A stretch of DNA of 64,000 bases from Stappia sp. WLB 29 (GTDB taxonomy: Bacteria > Pseudomonadota > Alphaproteobacteria > Rhizobiales > Stappiaceae). The notes beneath the pieces were generated by a model. It had not been told where the DNA came from, ran no database searches, and saw nothing but the letters and a program-made list of their open reading frames with translations. The position numbers were made by a program, and so were the translations under genes. Each line of letters starts with the position of its first letter. The first letter of the stretch is position 1. The DNA lies in contig NZ_JALBGD010000014.1 of the NCBI RefSeq assembly GCF_023507705.1, positions 234 to 64,233 of the forward strand, written 5' to 3'. This document shows positions 45,629 through 54,660 of this stretch, in pieces.

Positions 45629-46096
45629 GGAATGGCGTCTTTCGTCGTCTGGCGTCGTCCGGGATCTGCGATCGTCGTCCCGTCTTGCGATGCGTGGCGG
45701 CAATCCTGGTACGGACGGTAGGGCTCGACCCCGCATGGCCTAGACCGAGGGACCGGTAACTCTGGAGACCGTACCTGTCGTTCTGTATCTGAAGCGAGTT
45801 TTCCGGCTTATCCGGGAGCGCGCAGGATAGTGCGCACGAATCCTGCTGATTTTGCGGGCATCTCGGACCTCATCCGCCTGCTGCCTTGCGGCACCGACTG
45901 CATGTGGCTGCCAACCTACCATTTTCCCCGGCCGAGCCAAGTACAAGGCTGAACGGACATGGTCAAGGCTTCGCCCGCAAGCCCTGCCTCCCGGTGCCGC
46001 CTCCCACCTCGCTGCGGCGTTGTCGTTTGCATTCCCTGCTGCCGGCGCCGGAACAATGTCTCCGATCAGGCCGTTTGCAAGGAATGGAGTGGTCGC
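45629..46096. other. Gene-free divergent spacer trkH/mgtC
   Basis: 468 bp separate the two divergent genes. Open frames occur but none has a family match or good start. No riboswitch fold (Mg2+ sensors would be the natural guess next to mgtC) and no palindrome is evident to me. Confidence 0.45.
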
Positions 46097-46624
46097 ATGC
46101 TTGAAACGGATATCGTCCTGAGGCTGTCGCTCGCAGTTGCCGGCGGCCTCGTGCTGGGCCTCGACCGCGAACTGCGCGGCATTTCCGCCGGCATTCGCAC
46201 GCATGGCATCGTGTCGCTAAGCTCGGCGGCGATCACGGTGTCCGCGCTTCTGCTCTACGACGCGATGAGATTCGATGCCGGCCCGCAAAGCATGGATCCC
46301 TTGCGGGTAATCCAGGGACTGGCGCAAGCCATCGGCTTCATCGCGGCCGGGACCATCTTCTTCTCCCGCGGCGACGTCCACAACCTGACATCGGCCGCCA
46401 ATCTGTGGCTTGCCGCCGCGCTGGGAATCGCCGCAGGCGCGGGCCAGTTCGTCCTGTTCTTCACCGCGCTCGTCCTGGGTGCGGTTCTGCTCACCGGCGT
46501 CCGTGTTCTGGAACGCTTCCTGCCCGGACGCGGCCAGCCCGAGCAAACGCAGTCTACCGGGCGACAAGTCTCGCGGGACGCACATTCCAACGCTCCGAAC
46601 CACGCGGTCACCAGCCAAGACTGA
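46097..46624 (+). CDS. MgtC/SapB-family membrane protein
   Basis: Protein of 175 aa with four hydrophobic segments and the family motif LVLGLDRELRGISAGIRTHGIVSLSSA. The C-terminal ACT-like domain of full MgtC is missing, and the last 30 residues are polar. MgtC proteins help growth under low magnesium or acid and inhibit F-ATPase in some pathogens; the role here is unknown. It converges on a CaCA antiporter. Confidence 0.87.
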   Translation: MLETDIVLRLSLAVAGGLVLGLDRELRGISAGIRTHGIVSLSSAAITVSALLLYDAMRFDAGPQSMDPLRVIQGLAQAIGFIAAGTIFFSRGDVHNLTSAANLWLAAALGIAAGAGQFVLFFTALVLGAVLLTGVRVLERFLPGRGQPEQTQSTGRQVSRDAHSNAPNHAVTSQD

Positions 46625-46631
46625 AGGGCTG

Positions 46632-46653
46632 CTGCAGCAGGTCCCTGCTGCAG
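46632..46653. terminator. Perfect 10-bp inverted repeat
   Basis: CTGCAGCAGG and CCTGCTGCAG with a 2-nt loop lie between the convergent mgtC-like and antiporter genes. There is no T-run, so it may be only a weak terminator or a protective hairpin. Confidence 0.4.
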
Positions 46654-46657
46654 GGTA

Positions 46658-47677
46658 CTAGCTCCCCTGCGTGACGAAGATTTGGAGCGCGACAGCGCCC
46701 GCATAGATGGCAAGCAGCGCTGCGCTTTCCGTTCCGATGCGGATAGGCCCGGAGCGCTCGCGCAAAATGAGCCCCGCCAGGAGGACCGCCGTCATCATGG
46801 CGGCGATGACCACCCAGAAGAAATCCGAAGGGCCGGCCGCGTGATAGAGCGAACCGTCCCGATACGAAATGTCCGCGGCCGTCAGGAACAGGGTGTCGAA
46901 CGTGTTCCCTCCGATGATCCCGCCGATGGCCAGCTGCAACGACCCGCGCCGGACGGCGACCAGCGTGGTCACGAGTTCCGGCATCGAGGTGATCGTCGCC
47001 GTCGCCAACGCTCCGACCAGCGAGGCCGAGAGCCCGAACCTGTCCACCAGCACTGAGGCGCTCGAGGCGATGGCCCAGCCGGCAATCCCCATGACCACCA
47101 TCAACCCGGCGAAGCTCGCGATGAGCGCGGCAGTGGAGCGTTCGCCTTCACCGCCGCCTTCCGCCTCCGGCCGATCTTCCCGGGTATCGGAGGTCGCAAC
47201 GGGGCGCCACATGGGCTCTGCGCGAATGGAGCGGCTGGCGACCAGCGACGCGATATAAATGACCGGTATCGCCAGGGAGACCGGATGGACCGACCATAAG
47301 GTGAACTCCGGCAGGGTCACCGCGAGGAACGGCAGCATCAGCAAGCCGAACAGCACCACCGCCTGAAACACGTTCACCAGTTCGGCGCCGGCGTGTTCGA
47401 GATTGGCCCGCCGGTATGTCAGGTCGGCAATGGCCAGGAACGCCGTCTGGGCGGCGATACCACCGATGCTGTTGGAGAACGCCAGCGAAGCCTGCCCCTC
47501 CAGTGCCGCCGTAATCGAGACGATGGTGCCGCTGAGCGAGGTGGACGCCCCCAGAAGCACCGCCCCGGCAATCGCTTCTCCCAGGCCCGTGCGATCGGCA
47601 AGCGTGTCGGCCAGCCTGGTGAGACGGGTGCCGCTGATGAACACCGCAAGGCCCGCCGCGATGAAGACAAGAAGCAC
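46658..47677 (-). CDS. CaCA-family cation antiporter, degenerate first alpha repeat
   Basis: Membrane protein of 339 aa with about ten hydrophobic segments in two halves. The second alpha repeat is canonical (ITSMPELVTTLVA, then GGNTFDTLF). The first reads GASTSLSGTIVSI, lacking the conserved Pro-Glu pair, so ion binding may differ from true Ca2+/H+ exchangers. The GTG start has no good ribosome site and the true start may lie a few codons upstream. Confidence 0.78.
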   Translation of the reverse strand: MLLVFIAAGLAVFISGTRLTRLADTLADRTGLGEAIAGAVLLGASTSLSGTIVSITAALEGQASLAFSNSIGGIAAQTAFLAIADLTYRRANLEHAGAELVNVFQAVVLFGLLMLPFLAVTLPEFTLWSVHPVSLAIPVIYIASLVASRSIRAEPMWRPVATSDTREDRPEAEGGGEGERSTAALIASFAGLMVVMGIAGWAIASSASVLVDRFGLSASLVGALATATITSMPELVTTLVAVRRGSLQLAIGGIIGGNTFDTLFLTAADISYRDGSLYHAAGPSDFFWVVIAAMMTAVLLAGLILRERSGPIRIGTESAALLAIYAGAVALQIFVTQGS

Positions 47678-47759
47678 AGTGGTCGTGGAGGCGCTGACTA
47701 GGATGGCAAAATCTCCTTTTTTCTGGTCGGTTACGACCGGGCTCGGCTCGAAGGGGCGT

Positions 47760-49064
47760 CTAGGCCAGAGCCTTGACGGCCTCGATCGCCGTGTCGACCT
47801 CCGACTCCATATTCCGGATAGATGGCGTCAGGCGGATATGCGCCTGGGCATACGGCGCGACCGATGCGACGATCCCGCGCTCCCTGAGTGCCGCCACCGC
47901 CGCGCCGGCCGAGCGACCGTCGATGTCGAACGAGACGATGCCCGCCGAGAGATCCGGATCCATCGGGGTGATCACCGCGACCCCGTCGATGGCGGCAAGC
48001 CCGCGCTTGAGACGGGTTGCAAGCCCGTGCGTTCGCTCTTGAACCGCCGCCTTGCCGATTTGAGCGTGAAGCTCGAAAGCCTCCTTCACCGCCCACAGAT
48101 GCTCGAAGGCCTTAAAGCCTCCAGGTGTCATGCGGCGCCCGTTGTTCCGGCCTCTCGGCGCGTTTCGCCTCCTGACCCAGGCATTGAAAGTCGGATCGTC
48201 GGTGAAACTGGGCACCGTCGGTGCCAATGCGTCCAGCGCCTTGCCGCTGAAAACCGCGATGCCGGTGCCGCGCGGACCGAAGAGCCACTTGTGGCATCCG
48301 GCCATCAGCATGTCGCACCCGAGGTCGGCGAAGGAGACGTCTTCGATGCCGAAGCCATGGACACCGTCGACGCCCAGTAGAATATGGTCCTGCGGGTCGC
48401 GGCCCGCATTGTGGTCGCGAAGTCCCCTGGCGATGGCACGAATGGGCATCTTGAGCCCGGTGCTGGAATGGACCCAGGTCAGCGCCACCAGACGCGTTTT
48501 GGGGCCGACTCCATTCAGGACGGCGGCGGCGATGGCCTCGGCCGTAGCATCGGAGGCCCGCTCGTAGAGCGGTATCGAGCGCAGGCGAGCACCGGATTCC
48601 AGCGCCTTGAGGCGCAGCGCCTCATGGGTGACGAAATAGTCCTCGTCGGTGGTGAGCATCTCCTGATCCGCGCGAATCTGGAGCCCGCCATAGGCCAGTC
48701 CCACAGCCATCGTCGTGCTGTCGGCGAACGCCACATGCGAGGAATGGATGTCGAGATAGGTGCCCGCAGCACGCCGGCTCGCCTCGGTGAGTTCCTCCAT
48801 ATGGGCTTCGAGATAGGCGACCGTGTCGCGGTCCAGTCCTGCACGATGGCGCGCGATCGCTTGCGCCACGGGACGGGGATGCGACGACAGCAGCATCGCG
48901 CTCATGTGGACCTTGTCGCGGGTCAGCTCGAAGAGATCGCGGACCGCCTCCCAGTCTTCCAGCGACGACGGGCTAAGCGTTTCCGCCTCCGAAATCCTCG
49001 AGATGCCAAGCGCAGCCGGAAACGCCGCCATGAGGTGAAGCAGATGACGGCGCGAAAACGCCAT
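47760..49064 (-). CDS. Tat-exported class V aminotransferase-fold PLP enzyme
   Basis: Protein of 434 aa. The N-terminus MAFSRRHLLHLMAAFPAALG has the twin-arginine pattern S-R-R-x-L-L and a hydrophobic stretch, indicating folded export. The rest is an isopenicillin-N epimerase-like class V fold: PLP lysine K259 (AGCHKWLFGPRG) and D233 (GVDGVH). PLP enzymes are usually cytoplasmic, so periplasmic location is unusual, and the substrate is unknown. The ribosome site is ACGGAGG. The antiporter follows 82 bp later. Confidence 0.83.
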   Translation of the reverse strand: MAFSRRHLLHLMAAFPAALGISRISEAETLSPSSLEDWEAVRDLFELTRDKVHMSAMLLSSHPRPVAQAIARHRAGLDRDTVAYLEAHMEELTEASRRAAGTYLDIHSSHVAFADSTTMAVGLAYGGLQIRADQEMLTTDEDYFVTHEALRLKALESGARLRSIPLYERASDATAEAIAAAVLNGVGPKTRLVALTWVHSSTGLKMPIRAIARGLRDHNAGRDPQDHILLGVDGVHGFGIEDVSFADLGCDMLMAGCHKWLFGPRGTGIAVFSGKALDALAPTVPSFTDDPTFNAWVRRRNAPRGRNNGRRMTPGGFKAFEHLWAVKEAFELHAQIGKAAVQERTHGLATRLKRGLAAIDGVAVITPMDPDLSAGIVSFDIDGRSAGAAVAALRERGIVASVAPYAQAHIRLTPSIRNMESEVDTAIEAVKALA

Positions 49065-49194
49065 GGGGAGGCCTCCGTGTCTGTCTTGAGATTCAACGCA
49101 AGACGTAGCACATGGTTGCCTGAGCGAGGGACCATGTCGGCAGCTCAGTTCCAGGTTGAGCATTGGTCGGCGCTTTGCTAGCAGAGAGGCCAGT

Positions 49195-49486
49195 GCGGAC
49201 GTGGTGGAATTGGTAGACACAAGGGACTTGGGGCAAACTTGAGTGCGCCGGCGGAAACGCGGGACGTAGAACTGCTCAAATTCGGGGAACCCTGTCACAT
49301 GGCGATCCCGAGCCAAGCCCGAGAAATCGGGAAGGTGTAGAGACTAGACGGGCAGCACCTAAGGCTTTCGCTACGGTGAAGGTATAGTCCAGACCACAAA
49401 CGCCGAAAGGCGGCGGCGAAAGCCGTAGCTGGTACGAAAATCCCTCAGCCTCGGCTATGCGGGTTCGAGTCCCGCCGTCCGTACCA
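49195..49486 (+). tRNA. tRNA-Leu(TAA) interrupted by a group I intron
   Basis: Class II tRNA in two exons (49195-49229 and 49437-49486). Acceptor strands GCGGACG and CGTCCGT pair with one G-U, the D arm is GTGGAATTGGTAGACA, the T arm is GGGTTCGAGTCCC, and CCA is encoded. Removing the intron rebuilds the anticodon arm AGGGA-CTTAAAA-TCCCT, giving anticodon TAA. The break is between the first and second anticodon bases, exactly where the cyanobacterial and plastid tRNA-Leu(UAA) intron sits. Confidence 0.96.
49230..49436 (+). ncRNA. Group I self-splicing intron (IC3-like) in tRNA-Leu
   Basis: 207 nt ending in the terminal G (49436) with no reading frame. P1 forms between ACTT-GGG (49226-49232) and CTTGAGT (49238-49244), with the U-G wobble at the 5' splice site. 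P3: CTGC/GCAG (49272, 49352). P6: CCCGA-GAAA-TCGGG (49318-49331). P7: GACTA/TAGTC (49342-49346, 49385-49389), the guanosine site. P8: CACC/GGTG (49356, 49375). P9: CGCC-GAAA-GGCG and CGGC-GAAA-GCCG (49401, 49414). Core stretches GAGCCAAGCC and AGAGACTAGACGGG match the cyanobacterial intron type. Confidence 0.95.
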
Positions 49487-49736
49487 GACAGACCGGCGCC
49501 CCTACGGCCGGTCGCGCCTGCTGTGCCGGCCCTGCGTCCAGCGCCACTCGCCCTTGCGGCGAAAGCGGATTGCGCCCCACGCCCTCGCGTTTTAAGGCTA
49601 TTGGAAATCCCGGCGGAGCCAGTCCCGCCCGACCCTTGCGCCCCGCATGCCTCCCGCATCGCGCGGCGACCGCAGACACTGCGGCGCGGGGGGGCGGCAG
49701 TCCCGCGACACGAACAGCCCGGACGAGCATCTCGCA

Positions 49737-50570
49737 ATGGTCACCTATATCGACGCCACCACGGCCCCTCTCAAGAATACCGGCCAGATCCGCCTCTACG
49801 GGCCGGAGGACTTCGCCGGCATGCACAAGGCGGGACAGCTGACGGCGCGCTGCCTCGATGCGCTGGTGGAAAAGATCGTGCCCGGCGTCACCACTCAGGA
49901 GATCGACGATTTCGTCTACCGCTTCGGTGTGGAAAACGGCGCCCTGCCGGCGACGCTGAACTACCGCGGCTACACCAAGTCGACCTGCACCTCGATCAAC
50001 CATGTCGTCTGCCACGGCATCCCGAACGACAAGCCGCTCAAGGAAGGCGACATCGTCAATATCGACGTGACCTACATCCTCGAAGGCTGGCACGGCGATT
50101 CCAGCCGCATGTATGCGGTCGGCAAGCTGAAGCGCGCCGCCGAGCGGCTGGTGGAGGTTACTTACGAATCGCTGCTGCGCGGCATCGAGATGGCCCGGCC
50201 CGGCAAGACCACCGGCGACATCGGCCACGCGATCCAGAGCTTCGTGGAAGCAGAGCGCTGCTCGGTGGTGCGCGACTTCTGCGGCCACGGCGTCGGCCGT
50301 CTGTTCCACGACATGCCGAACATCCTGCATTACGGCCGTCCGGGCGAAGGCATCGAGCTGAAGCCGGGGATGATCTTTACCATCGAACCGATGGTCAATC
50401 TCGGCCGGCCGCATGTGAAGGTGCTCGGCGACGGCTGGACCGCCGTCACTCGCGACCGCTCGCTGTCGGCCCAGTTCGAGCACTCGGTCGGCATCACCGC
50501 GACGGGGTGCGAGATCTTCACCCTGTCGCCCGCCGGCCTCGACAATCCGCTGACCTTCGGTCGCGCCTGA
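49737..50570 (+). CDS. map: Methionine aminopeptidase, type I
   Basis: Removes the initiator methionine from nascent proteins. The 277-aa product has the metal ligands in [35 protein letters not shown] and the final [11 protein letters not shown]. The N-terminal extension (about 30 residues) before the pita-bread core is usual in alphaproteobacteria. The start ATG is followed by VTYIDATT. radC follows 25 bp later. Confidence 0.95.
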   Translation: MVTYIDATTAPLKNTGQIRLYGPEDFAGMHKAGQLTARCLDALVEKIVPGVTTQEIDDFVYRFGVENGALPATLNYRGYTKSTCTSINHVVCHGIPNDKPLKEGDIVNIDVTYILEGWHGDSSRMYAVGKLKRAAERLVEVTYESLLRGIEMARPGKTTGDIGHAIQSFVEAERCSVVRDFCGHGVGRLFHDMPNILHYGRPGEGIELKPGMIFTIEPMVNLGRPHVKVLGDGWTAVTRDRSLSAQFEHSVGITATGCEIFTLSPAGLDNPLTFGRA

Positions 50571-50595
50571 CGACGGCACCACGGGAGGGGGCGGC

Positions 50596-51306
50596 ATGAA
50601 CGGCACCGACGACGGCTTCTCCGACGCTGGCGTCGCTCCGCATTTCCATGGGCACCGCGACCGGCTGCGCCAGCGCTTCCGTGAAGGCGGCCACGCCGCG
50701 CTGCAGGATTACGAATTGCTCGAGCTGCTGCTGTTCTCGCCGATCCGCCGCGCCGACACCAAGCCCGTGGCCAAGGCGCTCATCGACCGCTTCGGCTCCT
50801 TCGCCGAGGTGCTGGCCGCCCCGCCGGCCCGCCTCAAGGAAGTGCGCGGCGTCGGTGACCGGGTGGTCGATGAGCTAAAGCTCGCCCATGCGGTGGCCGA
50901 GCGCTTCCTGCGCGGTCAGGTGCGCGAGCGCACCGTCCTGTCGTCCTGGTCGCAGGTCATCGACTATGTGCGCACCGCCATGGCCTTCTCCGACCGCGAG
51001 GAGTTCCGCATCCTCTTCCTCGACAAGAAGAACGCGCTGATCGCCGACGAGGTGCAGCAGCGCGGCACGGTCGATCACACACCGGTCTATCCGCGCGAGG
51101 TGATGAAGCGGGCGCTGGAGCTTTCCGCCAGCGCGCTGATCCTGGTGCACAACCACCCGTCCGGCGACCCGACCCCCTCGCGCGCCGACATCGAGATGAC
51201 CAAGCAGATCGCCGCCATCGCCGGCACGCTCGGCATCGTCCTGCACGACCACATCATCGTCGGGCGCGACGGCCATGCGAGTTTCCGCGGCCTGCAGCTG
51301 ATCTGA
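50596..51306 (+). CDS. radC: RadC/JAB-domain protein
   Basis: Protein of 236 aa: helix-hairpin-helix-like [10 protein letters not shown]...[13 protein letters not shown] in the first half and the MPN+/JAMM metalloprotease-like motif [14 protein letters not shown] in the second. The family was misnamed for DNA repair; its real role is unknown. It shares a unit with map. Confidence 0.93.
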   Translation: MNGTDDGFSDAGVAPHFHGHRDRLRQRFREGGHAALQDYELLELLLFSPIRRADTKPVAKALIDRFGSFAEVLAAPPARLKEVRGVGDRVVDELKLAHAVAERFLRGQVRERTVLSSWSQVIDYVRTAMAFSDREEFRILFLDKKNALIADEVQQRGTVDHTPVYPREVMKRALELSASALILVHNHPSGDPTPSRADIEMTKQIAAIAGTLGIVLHDHIIVGRDGHASFRGLQLI

Positions 51307-51363
51307 AGCCCCATAGCGCCTCTCAAACGGCTGCCCGGCAGCGACACCCCGTCGCAGCCGTGC

Positions 51364-51377
51364 TTGACGTTTATCAA
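51364..51377. promoter_or_regulatory. FNR/FixK-type box
   Basis: TTGAC-GTTT-ATCAA matches the anaerobox form TTGAT-N4-GTCAA read on the other strand. It lies 97 bp before the phasin start, a usable position for an activator. No fnr or fixK gene is in the window. Confidence 0.55.
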
Positions 51378-51474
51378 CGTTCTGCCACACGCCGGCGCTA
51401 GGATTGGCCTTGCGGTCGTGGACGGCCGCAACACCCCTGTCCCGCAAGGGACCCATAACGGGAGGTCCGCATCG

Positions 51475-51873
51475 ATGGCAAATACTCGCAAGACCGTTTC
51501 CGGGGACGGCGTCAACGCCTCCCTTACGCCGTTCGAAATGGCCTATTGCAACCCGCTGGTTCTGATCGGGCGTATGCAATCCGAGGCGCTGCGCGCGACG
51601 CTGGACCGACAGGTCGAGATGGTCGACTTCCTGCGCCTGCGGGTGGAAAAGGACGTTCGTCTCGCCGAGCGCCTGCTGCAGGCGCGCCAGCCCGTCGACG
51701 TTGTTGCGGCCTGCACCGAGTTCTGCAGCGATGCGCTCGAGGATTATACCCGCGAGGGCTACCGCGCTGCCAATCTTGTGCCCGAGGTCGCGGCAGAGAC
51801 GGCCGAACAGGTCGCCCGTGACGCGGAAGAGATCTCCGACGAGTTGAAGGCGGCCTCTCTCGTCGTCGCCTGA
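51475..51873 (+). CDS. Phasin-family protein
   Basis: Small helical, amphipathic protein of 132 aa, matching phasin (LTPFEMAYCNPLVLIGRMQSE, then VEKDVRLAERLLQARQPVDV). Phasins coat polyhydroxybutyrate granules. The start is preceded by GGGAGGT. An FNR/FixK-type box upstream suggests induction under low oxygen, when PHB accumulates. It converges on ackA with a 14-bp gap. Confidence 0.8.
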   Translation: MANTRKTVSGDGVNASLTPFEMAYCNPLVLIGRMQSEALRATLDRQVEMVDFLRLRVEKDVRLAERLLQARQPVDVVAACTEFCSDALEDYTREGYRAANLVPEVAAETAEQVARDAEEISDELKAASLVVA

Positions 51874-51887
51874 CGGCACCGCATGCC

Positions 51888-53078
51888 TCACGAAGCCGGC
51901 AGATCGCGGACATGCTCCGCGATCATCGCCTCTTCGTCGGTGGGTATCACCCGCACCTCGACGACGCTGTCCGCCGCCGAAATGACCTGTGCTCCCGCCG
52001 CATTTGCCGCCGGATCCAGCCGCACGCCCAGCCAGCCGAGCCGGGCGCAAATGCGCTCGCGGATCTCGGGCGCATTCTCGCCGATGCCCGCGGTAAAGAC
52101 GAACCCGTCCAGCCCGCCGAGCACACTGGCCAGCGCACCTGTCTCGCGCACGATGCGATGCACGAAGACCTCGACCGCCTCGGCCGCCGCCGGCTCCGCA
52201 CGTTCCAGCAGTACCCGCATGTCGTTGGAAATGCCGGACAGCCCCAGCAGTCCTGCGCGCGTGTAGAGCAGCCGCTCCGTCTCGTCGATGGACAGCCCTT
52301 CCCAGCGCATCAGATGCAGCAGGGCGCCGGGATCGAGCGCGCCGCAGCGCGTGCCCATCACCAGCCCGTCCAGCGCCGTGAAGCCCATGGTCGTGTCGAG
52401 GCTTTCGCCGCCCCTCAAACCGCACATGCTGGCGCCGTTGCCCAGATGCGCCGCGATCACCCGCCCGCCATGCACCTGCGGCGAGACGACCGCCAGCCGC
52501 CGGGACACATATTCGTAGGAGAGGCCATGAAAGCCGTAGCGGCGGATACCGCGCCGCTCGAACTCGCGCGGCAGGGCGAAGCGCGTCGCCACCGCCGGCA
52601 TCGTGCGATGAAAAGCCGTGTCGAAGCACACGACCTGCCGGATGCCGGGTCGCGTGCGGGCGATCTCGCGGATCGGTGCGAGATTGTGCGGTACGTGCAG
52701 CGGCGCCAGTTCCGCCAGGCTGCCGAGCAGGTCCAGGAGCTCCGGCGTCACCTCCTCGGGTGTCCTGTGGCCCGCCCCGCCATGCACCACACGGTGGCCG
52801 ATGCCGGCAAGATGCCGCCCGTGGAGTTCGCCGTCGAGCCGGGCGAGAAGATGCTCGAGCGAGGCCTCGAAACCGGACTGTGCCCAGGCCTCATCGGCCA
52901 GCAACTCACCGTCCGCGCCCTTCACCCGGAAGCGCTGGCCGGCCCCGTCCTCACGCAGTTCGCCGCGCCGCCACGCCCGCAGGGCGCCGTCCGTCGCAAC
53001 GTCGAAGATCGCGAACTTGATGCTCGATGAGCCCGCATTGAGCGTCAGGATCGCGCCCGTCTCGCCTGCCCCGCTCAC
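51888..53078 (-). CDS. ackA: Acetate kinase
   Basis: Interconverts acetyl phosphate/ADP and acetate/ATP. The 396-aa product has the ASKHA motifs ILTLNAGSSSIKFAIFD, GHRVVHGG, AHLGNGASMCGL and FTAGIGENAPEIR. Start is GTG, overlapping the stop of pta (GTGA); the open frame further upstream lies across pta in the wrong register and is not coding. Forms the acetyl-CoA to acetate branch with pta. Confidence 0.93.
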   Translation of the reverse strand: MSGAGETGAILTLNAGSSSIKFAIFDVATDGALRAWRRGELREDGAGQRFRVKGADGELLADEAWAQSGFEASLEHLLARLDGELHGRHLAGIGHRVVHGGAGHRTPEEVTPELLDLLGSLAELAPLHVPHNLAPIREIARTRPGIRQVVCFDTAFHRTMPAVATRFALPREFERRGIRRYGFHGLSYEYVSRRLAVVSPQVHGGRVIAAHLGNGASMCGLRGGESLDTTMGFTALDGLVMGTRCGALDPGALLHLMRWEGLSIDETERLLYTRAGLLGLSGISNDMRVLLERAEPAAAEAVEVFVHRIVRETGALASVLGGLDGFVFTAGIGENAPEIRERICARLGWLGVRLDPAANAAGAQVISAADSVVEVRVIPTDEEAMIAEHVRDLPAS

Positions 53079-54472
53079 GCCGTGCCCTCCCCGCCGGAGG
53101 CCGCGGCGAGACGGACGCGCGCGAGTTTCGCGGCGACCGCGCAGGAGGCGAGCCGGGTGCGCTCCGCATCCGCGCGGCTGGTCAGGATGATCGGCACCCG
53201 CGCGCCCAGCACCACGCCGGCGGCATCCGCGCCGGCAAGGAAGGTCAGTTGCTTGGCGAGGATGTTGCCGGCCTCCAGATCCGGCACCACGAGAATGTCC
53301 GCCTCCCCCGCGACCGGCGAGACGATGCCCTTTTCCCTGGCGGCCCATGGATCGACCGCATTGTCGAAGGCCAGCGGCCCGTCGACGAGCCCGCCGGTGA
53401 TCTGGCCCCGGTCCGCCATCTTGCACAGGGCGGCGGCGTCCAGCGTCGAGGCGAGCTTCGGATTGATCGTCTCCACCGCAGAGAGGATCGCCACCTTCGG
53501 CAGGGCGAGACCCATCGCATGCGCCAGATCGATGGCGTTCTGGATGATGTCGCGCTTGATCGCGAGATCGGGCGCGATGTTGACCGCCGCATCGGTCACC
53601 AGCAGCGGCCGGGGGTAGCCCGGCACGTCCATCAGGTAGACATGCGACAGCCGCCGCTCGGTCCGCAGTCCCTTCGCCCGGTCGAGCACGGCACGCAGCA
53701 GCTCGTCCGTGTGCAGCGAGCCCTTCATCAGCAGCGAGGCCTCGCCCCGTCGCACCAACGCCACCGCCTCCTCGGCCGCCGCGTGACTGTGCGGCGTCTC
53801 GACCAGGCGGAATCGGTCGAGGGCAACGCCCGCCTCCGCTGCCGCCCGCTCGATCTTGCCGCGCGGCCCCACCAGGATCGGGACGACGATGCCGGCCTGC
53901 GCGGCCTCCGCGGCCGCGGCGATCGCCGGTGCGCTGCAAGGATGGGCGACGGCTGCGACAGGAGGCTTGGAGGACGCTGCCTCCGCCATCAGCGCGCGGA
54001 ACCTCTCGTGCCGGCTCATGCGGATATCGGGCAGCTCGGCCCTCGGCCGGCGGATCTTCTCGTCCGGCGCGCGCACGCGGATGGTACCGGAAGCCACCTC
54101 CCTGCCCGCCTCCGTGCGACAGTCGCAGGACAGGGTCAGCTCCCGTGTCTCGGTTTCCCGTCTGGTGACGGTGAGCGTCAGCACAAGGGCATCGCCGGCG
54201 GATACTGTGCCGCGAAAGGCAAGCTCCTGCCCCAGCATCACCACGCCGGGTCCCGGCAGCTCGGTCGCAACCAGCAGCGACACCAGTCCGGTCACCACCG
54301 AGCCGGCGCCGGCGCCTTCTCCGGCGCTGCCGCCGCCCGAGATCACCGCCAGCAGGTCGATATCCTGCTGGGCAAGCGTCCGGCGCAACACTGCGCTGTC
54401 GCCGGCCGCGATCTCGTCGAAGGTCCGGTTCTCCACCATGTTCTGGCCGGTGGCGCCCGTGCGAATGTCCAT
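53075..54472 (-). CDS. pta: Bifunctional MaoC-like/phosphate acetyltransferase
   Basis: Fusion of 465 aa. An N-terminal MaoC-type hot-dog domain (about residues 8-135, ENRTFDEIAAGD...) precedes a PTA/PTB catalytic domain (about 155-455, with VYLMDVPGYPRPLLVTDAAVNIAPD and DGPLAFDNAVDPWAAREKGI). It exchanges acetyl or butyryl groups between CoA and phosphate. The fusion is known in alphaproteobacteria; the hot-dog domain may add enoyl-CoA hydratase activity. Coupled to ackA. Confidence 0.9.
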   Translation of the reverse strand: MDIRTGATGQNMVENRTFDEIAAGDSAVLRRTLAQQDIDLLAVISGGGSAGEGAGAGSVVTGLVSLLVATELPGPGVVMLGQELAFRGTVSAGDALVLTLTVTRRETETRELTLSCDCRTEAGREVASGTIRVRAPDEKIRRPRAELPDIRMSRHERFRALMAEAASSKPPVAAVAHPCSAPAIAAAAEAAQAGIVVPILVGPRGKIERAAAEAGVALDRFRLVETPHSHAAAEEAVALVRRGEASLLMKGSLHTDELLRAVLDRAKGLRTERRLSHVYLMDVPGYPRPLLVTDAAVNIAPDLAIKRDIIQNAIDLAHAMGLALPKVAILSAVETINPKLASTLDAAALCKMADRGQITGGLVDGPLAFDNAVDPWAAREKGIVSPVAGEADILVVPDLEAGNILAKQLTFLAGADAAGVVLGARVPIILTSRADAERTRLASCAVAAKLARVRLAAASGGEGTA

Positions 54473-54660
54473 GAAAGATCGGTTCCGGCTTGTCGTTGGG
54501 TGTCAGTCGGTCGCGCGGGAGCATGCATGCCCCCCGCCCCGGCATGCAATCCGTCAATATCCGGACCCCTCGGCCGCCCATCGCCGCACTGCGCGCAAAC
54601 CGCTGCGGCAATCCGCCGGCCTTTTTGCAGCGTAGCACAAGCTGAACGTGAGGAGCCGCC

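Noticed and set aside
45629-46096. Magnesium riboswitch before the mgtC-like gene
   Set aside because: No fold resembling the known Mg2+ sensors could be drawn by eye; a covariance search would be needed to reopen this.
49230-49436. Homing endonuclease inside the intron
   Set aside because: The intron is only 207 nt with no open frame longer than a few dozen codons, and all of it is used by the ribozyme helices.
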